From Timema cristinae (lineage: Eukaryota; Arthropoda; Insecta; Phasmatodea; Timematidae), in contig JBCFYV010002334.1 of the NCBI GenBank assembly GCA_039000515.1, forward strand, positions 45,193 through 109,192: a stretch of DNA of 64,000 nucleotides, in the 5' to 3' direction. Under the pieces are notes generated by a model. The model saw nothing but the letters and a program-made list of their open reading frames with translations. It did not search any database and was not told the origin of the DNA. The position numbers and the translations under genes are program-made. Below are positions 57,301-64,000 of this stretch, piece by piece; positions within the stretch are counted from its first letter, which is position 1, and every line of letters starts with the position of its first letter.

Positions 57301-60300
57301 GGAATTTCGCGGGTTTTTTGAATAAAAAAACCAAAGCCGGGAAAACCTGGGGGAAAATTACCCCCAAAAAAATCTTAAATTTCAAAGTTTTGGGTTTTTT
57401 TTTTAAAAAAATTTTTTAAAATTTTTTGGTTTTTTGGGGGTTTTTAACACGTACTTTACTATTTAAAATATTTTTGTATTTTTAAAAAAATAAAAACTTT
57501 TTTATAAATTTTTTAAAATCCCCCCTTTAGTATCCTTTTTCATTGGATTAAAAACAAAAATACCCCCTTTTAAACAAACTTTTTAAAAATCTTTATTTTT
57601 GATTAAAAAAATCGCGCCCCCCACCCCAACGGGAACGGGTTTTATTTTTAAACAAAGACCTTACAGCCAAACGTTTTTTACCTTTTAAAAAGGGGGGGAT
57701 AATCTAATCGGGGGGAAAAAATTTTAAAAAGGGCCATCAAAAACGCGCGAAAATTTCCCTTTTGGGGGAAATTTTTTGACCCAATTCCCAAAATACCGCC
57801 CCCAATTTGGGGTTTAATTTTCCCCCACAAAACCCCCCTGGGGGTTCAATTTTAAAATTTATATTTGAAAATAAACCCCACAGGGGCCTTTTAAAAAAAC
57901 CCCCACAAGGAAACCGCAAAAAAAAACCCCGGCATACCCGGGTCCCACGGGGGGTTTTTTCCCCTTTAAGGACCCGTGGGGGCCTAAATTAAAAACCCTT
58001 TAAAAAAACCCCTTTGGGGGAAAAAAAAAATTTTTGGTTTCAAAATTTCCTTTGGGGGGCCCCCAAAATTAAAAGGGGAATTTTCCCTTTTTAAAATAAA
58101 AAAAAAATTTTATTTTTAAAATTTTTTTTTAAATTTTAATTTTAAAAATCTTTAGTAATTTGTTTATTTTCTAAATAAAAGAGGGTTTCCCCGCCTTTTT
58201 CATTTCCCGGGAAAATTTTTTGACTTTAAAAAAAAGGTTAAAAAAAATTTTTTAAAAAAAAATTTTATTTTTTTTTCATTAATAAAAAGAATTTTTTTTT
58301 TCCCGCCCCGGGAAAAATTTTCCCCTGTTTAATAAATTCCCTTTTTTACAATAAATTTTTTTGGGGTTTTTTCCCCCCTTAGCTACCCGGGGGAAAAAAA
58401 AAACGCGGGGGGTTTAATTTCAAAGGCGAAATTTTTTTTTTCCTAAACCCGGGGGTTTTAAAAAAATTAAATTTAGGGTTTATTAATTCATCCCCGGGAA
58501 AAGAAAAAATTGTTTTTAATAAACACCCCCTTTTTTTAAAAATTTCATTTTAAAACCCCAAAAATGGGGGGTTTTCCCGCCCCAATTTTTCCCATTTTGT
58601 TTTTTGGGGTTTTTTAAAGGTTTTCCCGGGACCAAAAAACTTTCTGCAAAAATTTTTTTTTTGGGGAAAAAATTTAAATTTAAAAAGACCCCCCCCCACT
58701 TTTCATTTTTTAAAAAAATTTTGGTTAAATTTGGTTGGGGTTTAAAAAAAATTTCTTCCGGGAAAAAATAAAAACTCGGAAATTGAAAAATTTTACCAAA
58801 TTAAAATATTTAAAAAAAATTTATACTTTTTGAAAACTTTTAAAACCCCAAATTTTGGGAATTTCCAATTTTTTATCTGTCCCTTTTAGAAAATTTTTAT
58901 TTTGGGTAAAAATAATAAATTTTGAAATTTTGTATTTTTTTTATTTTAATTAAAATTTAAAAAATTTTTTTATTTATTTTTTTTTTTTTGAATTATTAAA
59001 TTTTTTTATTTTAAAGTTTTTAAAAAAAACAATTATTTATTAAAAATTAAAAAATTTTAAAAAAATTTTTAATTTTTACCTTTTTTTAAAAAAATTGGTC
59101 ACTTTTTTTAAAAAAATTATCCTCAGAACCAAAAAGTATAAAAGAGCTTAGTCCCTAAAATCCTTAAACAAAAGGTTTTAAAAAAAAACTATCTTTAAAA
59201 AGGGGGGCCCAAATGGGCCTTACTTAAAACATGCACTAAAAAAAAAACCCCAAATTTTGAATTTAAAAACCCCCACAAACCCCCAATACTACAAAAAAAA
59301 GATCCACCAATAAACGGTATGGTATTATAATAAAAATAGGGTACCCCAAAAAAAACGTAAAAATGGAAAAAACAAAATTAAGCCCAAAGGGGAACCACCT
59401 TTTCCCCCAAAAGGAACTCATCCTAAATTTTTAAAACGGGGGGGCACAAGCCTAAATTTTTTTAATAAAGTGAGAAAACTGGGTGGGGGGGTTAAATTGA
59501 TTATCCGTTATAAAAGCCTTTCCCCAAATAAAAAAAGCAATTTTTTTCACCAATTTTTCCCCAAAACCCATTACCTAAATTATACTTGGATTTTTCTTAA
59601 AAGGGGTTTTTATCCCAAAATTCTTTTTTAAAAGGTTTTTTTTTTTTTTTTTTCTTTTGTATTTTTAAAAATTTTTTGGAAAAAATTTTTTTTTTTTTAA
59701 AATTTTTACTCCCCCCAAAAAATTTTTTTGGAAAAAAATTTTTAAATCCTTTTAAAATTTTAAAAATTTTTTTTAAACCCCTTTGGGTTAATTTCATTTT
59801 TTTTTTTTTTATAGTTTAAAAACCCCCCCCCAATTTTCATTTTTAAAAACCCCAAAAAAAGGCCCAAAAAGGACATTAATTTCCATTCCCAGAAACAAAA
59901 ATTTATTTTTTTGTAAATTTTTAGTAAATTTTTTGAATATTTAAAAAAATTTTTCAAAAAATTTTTTTAAATTTTGGAAAATTTTTCTCCAAAAAAATAA
60001 TTTAATTTTTAAAAAAAAATTTTTTTTTTCCCCTTTTTGGAAAAGTATTTATTTTTTTAAAACCCAAGGGGTTTTTTTTTTAAAAAAAAAGGGTTTTTAA
60101 TTTTTTTTCCACCCAAATCCCTTTTTTCCCACCTTTTTAAATTGTTTTTAAAAAATTCTTTTTTAAATTTTTTAAATTTTCCCCAAACCCTTTTTTCCAA
60201 TTTTTAAGTTAGAATAATTTTTTAAAAATTTTTACTTTTAAAAACCCAAAAATGTTCGATTTTTCTATTGGTTCCCCTTTTTTTTACATTTTTAATTTTT

Positions 60301-62139
60301 TTTTTCCAAAAATTGTACAAAAAACCCAATTTTTTTTTAAGGGGGTTTTAAAAATGTATTTTAAATTAAAATTTTTTAATAAGGGGTTTTCAAAAATTAA
60401 AATTTAAAAATCAACCCCAAATTTAAAAAAAGGGGTTTTTTCTTTTTAAAAAAACATTTTTTTAATATAGTAAAAATAATTTTTTAAATTGATTTTAAAA
60501 AAATTTGGCAAGAATGTTTGTTTTGGGTTAATTTACTTTTTAAAATTTTCTGATTAAAGAAAAATTTTAATTTTTACTTTAATATTTAGAATTTTTTATG
60601 TATTTAAAATTTAAAATTTAATTTTTATTTAAAATTCCTTATTTAAAATTTTTTTTACAAAAGAAAAAAATTTTATTTTTTTAACGATTTTAAAAAATTT
60701 TAATTTTTTTTGTTTTTAAATTTTTTTAAAAGTTTTACTTTTTATAAATTTTTGGTCACCTCAAATTTATTTAATATATCTAAAATTTTTTTTAAAAAAA
60801 CTTTTAAAAATTTTTTCCTTTTTTGTTTTTTATATTTAAAAAAATTTAAGATTAAAATGTGGGTTTTTTGGTTTTTAATTTGGGGGGAATTCATCTCGTA
60901 AATAGTTTTTAAAACTTTATGTTAAATTGTTTTTTATTTAAAAATATGTTCCAATAAATTTTGGCATTATATTTTTTCCTGAAAAAATAATTTTTCAAAA
61001 TTTGTTTTTAAAAAGGGTTTAAATTCTTAAAATTTTTTTTTATTGCACAATCCAATAAAGATAAATTTTGAAATAAATTCATTTGGGGGCTAATTATTAA
61101 ATTTTTTTGGGTTTAAATTTTCATTCCGAAAAATTCATTAAATTTTTTTTTTGGTAAAGGGGAAAAAATTTTTTTTCAAAAAAAACTTCGTTCCCTTTTT
61201 TTTTAAAAAGGAAAAAATTTTTTAACTAAAAATGGGTTTTTTTTTTAAAAATTTTTTTTTAATTTTTAAACCTTTAAGATTTTAAAAATATTTATATACC
61301 TTTTCTCACTTAAAAAAATTTTTTTTTAAATTTTGAAAAATCAAAATTTTGTTCTTGATAAATTTTTAAAAACTGGGGGGGGTTTTGAACAAATTTTACT
61401 TTTTTACCAAAACGGGCCCGGGGGTTTTCCCCCCCCCCGGTTTTCCCCGGGGTTTTAGGACCCGCTTTATAAAAAGTATGGGGATAAAATTTCCCCCCAA
61501 CTAAAAAGTTTTTTCCCCGGCAAGGGGGGGTTTTTTAACCCTTTTTAAATTTAAATTTTAAAAAAGTTTAATTTAAAAATAAAACTTATGAAATTTTAAA
61601 AAAAATTGAAAAAATAGGGACTTAAAAATTTTTTCATTAAAATTAATTTTTTAAATTTTTTTTTAAAATATTTAAATGAGGTTAAAATTTAAAAAAAAAG
61701 GTTCTTTTTTTAAAAAATACATTAAAAACTGGGTTTTTTTAAATTTTTTAAATTGGAAATTTAAAAAAATAAAAAAGGTTTAATTATTTTTTTTATTTAA
61801 AAAAAATTTCCCTAAAAAAAAATTAAATAAAAATTAAATCAAAAAAAGTTTTTAGACCCAAAAAAAAAATAAAAATTTTTGGGAAAATTTTAAAAAAAGG
61901 GAAAATTTAAATTTTTTTAAAAATTCCCCCTTGTTAAAAAATTCTGGTGATTGCCCCTTTTAGTTTAGAGTAACATGAGTAGAATGATTTTAATGATTTT
62001 ACTTTACCTCTAGTTGTGTAAATACATCAGTAAACTCCAATAATAGTAATAATAATAAAAATATTTTAGAAATTATAGGTCCACAAACCTACTCACATAG
62101 AGGTAAATCAATTTTGTATTTTAGTAATAAAAAATAAAT

Positions 62140-63236
62140 GGCACAGTGCACCACACAGACTTTCTCTTGCTTTTATCTTGAAATAGACATTTACTAAAAA
62201 CTCGCTAGTATTGTGAAACGAAATTATATACATTGTTACTTACTCTATGCAGGGGTTGCTTAAGGGCCGTGCGAACCGGTCGGTTGCCCTGGGCGCCAGC
62301 TTCAGGGGCACCAAACAGAGCTAAACATGAACTAACGTAACCTGGGCGTGATATGAAAATAGTCCCCAAACCTAACGTTGACAGGGCGTGATAGTGGAGT
62401 TGCTAAGCTTAACAAACGTTCAATCTTTGAAAATTAATTTAACATTAATTTTGTGTTGAGTAAAATAGAATCTAATGCCACTCTTAAAAAGTGATTTTGC
62501 ATTTGCCAGCTTTAAATAATGGCACCATAAAACTTTTTTTTGTTGCATTTATAACGCAACCATTCATAACGTCAAAGTGTTTGTTAAACTTATAATACAA
62601 AATAGAGAATGATATTGTCTACAAAACAGGTTCTTATAATTTTATTTGTAATCATAACAGCTTTTGTACAATCTAGAAGTGAAACGTTTAGCGTAATTTT
62701 TTTAAACATTTGTGGAGTCTCCCCTTCAATTATTTTCCTATCACGCCCAAGCTACGTTAGTTTTAGAGTTGTTAGGTTTGGGGATTATTTTCATATTTCC
62801 AAGAGAACATTCACCATGAGAAATGTGATAATTGGTGGCTAGAAGAAGATTAAGAACTGCCAAAAGAAAAAGAAAATTAAAAATTAAATTGTTTTTGTGA
62901 AAGTTTTGACTACCAAAAGTGACAATAAATCAACATATTATGGCCATTGCAGATAATATGGTTTGGCGAATGGATACATGAAGTTTGATCTGCTAACTTT
63001 TGCTAGCTGTTAGTTACCTACATCCTATGGTGAATGGACTATATTATCCACCGGTACGTAGAGAGGCGCCAAAAAGCAATACAGCCCGGCCGCAAAATTT
63101 ACCTCGGGCCGCCCCTGACTCTATGGTTTCAGGAACTAGGAACACTGTTACAGAAAAACTGAGAAATAGAAACATCTTTGTCAACCAAAGAGCATAGTAA
63201 TCAAATTAATTTTCAAAAACCTGTATTAAAAACATT
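62140..63236 (+). repeat. Unclassified dispersed repeat, copy 2, interrupted by hAT
   Basis: The left part (62160-62249) and right part (63116-63236) together match the repeat at 24590-24870: gactttctcttgcttttatc, actaaaaactcg, then ggaactaggaacactg, caaccaaagagcata, ttttcaaaaacctg. About 60 bp present at 24660-24720 are missing from the left part. Confidence 0.7.
62250..63115. mobile_element. Non-autonomous hAT-like element
   Basis: The element starts caggggttgc and ends gggccgcccctg, giving short inverted ends (CAGGGG / CCCCTG) with GC-rich subterminal parts (taagggccgtgcgaacc; gcccggccgc, cctcgggccg). A perfect 8-bp duplication actctatg lies at 62242-62249 and 63116-63123. Inside, the segment gggcgtgata ... 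gaaaatagtccccaaacct (62344-62384) recurs inverted at about 62740-62800. No transposase is encoded; the 77-codon frame at 62609 is not convincing. Confidence 0.85.
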
Positions 63237-64000
63237 GGTGTAGTCGTAAATTTAGCAGTGCTGGAACGCAAGGTCGTAGCAATCCCAAAGTTGAGGTGGC
63301 GCTTTGAGACCCCCAACCGCCGTAGGCGAAAGGCTTGCACAAACATGAGTGCCTCAAGAAGCTATTTCGAGAATCTTTTAATGATTACCAAGGCAGAAAC
63401 TTACTTAATGCAATACCCCCAAAATTCCAGGAATTCGCATAGAGCACTTTAAATTTAATCAGAATTTATTGAATAGTAGTATTAAAAAAGTTTTAACATA
63501 ATATTGATATAAAATCAATTAGTTAACTTTGAATTGCAAAGTATAAAACTTTACTAATATACATTTTTGAATATTTCACAATTCACAATAAAGGCTAATG
63601 TTATCACCTCGAGTTCAATTTACTGCCTTTGAGACTGCCTTGACTGAGCACATGCACAAATATGAATATATAATTGTAATGGTGATTTTAACGTGGACTT
63701 ACTTAATAACAACAATGAACATTAGCAATTATTGACTTTACTTTCTTCATAAAATATGGCACCATGCCACTTAGACGCAACACATCATACTGCAACCTCG
63801 CATACGTAGATTGATCATATATATATACTTTATACTCTAATAAAGTGATCTCTTCTGGACAGATCGCAGTCCCTGGAATCTCAAATCATAATATTATTAC
63901 CTATCCTACTCGAATCAAAAATCAAGCCACTTACAGGCAACATAAATTTTGAGGAGTATAAACTTCTACATAATAAAGTACCCATGCCATTAGGAAAGCT
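63237..64000. other. Unassigned stretch to the right edge
   Basis: A GC-richer patch at 63255-63350 (gtgctggaacgcaaggtcg onwards) contains a 64-codon basic frame without recognisable homology. The remainder is AT-rich with no gene seen. Confidence 0.35.

Larger units (their letters stand above)
40950..61940. other. Corrupted consensus: homopolymer-inflated sequence
   Basis: Across about 21 kb, runs of all four bases (aaaaaa, tttttt, gggggg, cccccc) become abnormally frequent. The effect is mild from 41 kb, strong by 49 kb and extreme at 53-61.9 kb. Near 61940 the text returns to normal within a few dozen bases. Known repeats are still readable at 43.0-43.9 kb, with stretched runs. This pattern fits an unpolished, low-accuracy read tail joined to good sequence. 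Frames here translate to K, F, G, P and N strings (for example 53304-53522, 55012-55197, 59597-59797) and are not reported as genes. Base-level features in this stretch should not be used. Confidence 0.85.

Noticed and set aside
53304..61000. Many Lys/Phe/Gly/Pro-rich ORFs on both strands
   Set aside because: They are translations of AAA, TTT, GGG and CCC runs in the corrupted block and have mirror ORFs on the opposite strand. No real protein is supported.
40950..61940. A novel extremely low-complexity genomic island
   Set aside because: Distorted but recognisable SINEs inside it, the one-sided gradient and the abrupt right boundary favour sequencing or assembly error over biology.
62609..62842. 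77-codon ORF with a hydrophobic N terminus
   Set aside because: It lies wholly inside a non-autonomous hAT element and contains part of an internal inverted repeat. No homology recognised.

Overview
The window looks like AT-rich, repeat-dense nuclear DNA of an animal, most likely an arthropod. The evidence is short spliced introns (83 and 89 bp), a TATA box with a TCAKTY-type initiator, Jockey-like LINE, BEL/Pao, pogo, Harbinger and hAT elements, and tRNA-headed SINEs. I see no bacterial-style operons, no CRISPR array and no intact rRNA or tRNA gene. No species can be named from sequence alone.

Layout. At 0.86-1.41 kb (minus strand) lie the first three coding exons of a spliced gene that runs off the left edge. 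Its promoter is followed upstream (1.5-2.66 kb) by a tandem array of about 74-bp units carrying Rel/kappa-B-like palindromes, two duplicated CCAAT/TATA modules and a triple DR1 nuclear-receptor-like site. From 4 to 15 kb there are two decayed copies of one uncharacterised ORF family, a degenerate Jockey-like LINE (5.4-8.4 kb, minus), several SINEs and a palindromic MITE. From 15.5 to 18.9 kb is a pogo-type transposon whose C-terminal PHD finger is split by a nested, internally deleted Harbinger element with an exact TTA target duplication. A 52-bp satellite array, about 2.9 kb long, follows. From 25.3 to 27.8 kb is a degenerate ZBED-type hAT transposon with a perfect 8-bp duplication. From 28.6 to 36.6 kb is a degenerate BEL/Pao LTR retrotransposon (minus strand, 295-bp LTRs about 93% identical) carrying a nested non-autonomous hAT. 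AT-rich simple sequence, another SINE and a long-armed MITE follow.

From about 41 to 61.9 kb the sequence is abnormal. Homopolymer runs of all four bases become longer and more frequent toward the right, and normal sequence returns abruptly near 61.94 kb. Two SINE copies can still be recognised inside this stretch, so I read it as real DNA with a badly damaged consensus, not as biology. ORFs called there should not be trusted. The last 2 kb are normal and hold a second copy of a dispersed repeat also present at 24.6 kb, interrupted by a hAT element. The 24.6 kb copy gives the empty site.

Apart from the left-edge gene, no intact host gene is supported. The content is layered mobile elements whose nesting can be read from target-site duplications: SINE in the decayed ORF, Harbinger in pogo, hAT in BEL/Pao, hAT in dispersed repeat. 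The least expected items are the left-edge gene with its kappa-B-like array, the two SINE families with a shared 3' tail, and the corrupted block.
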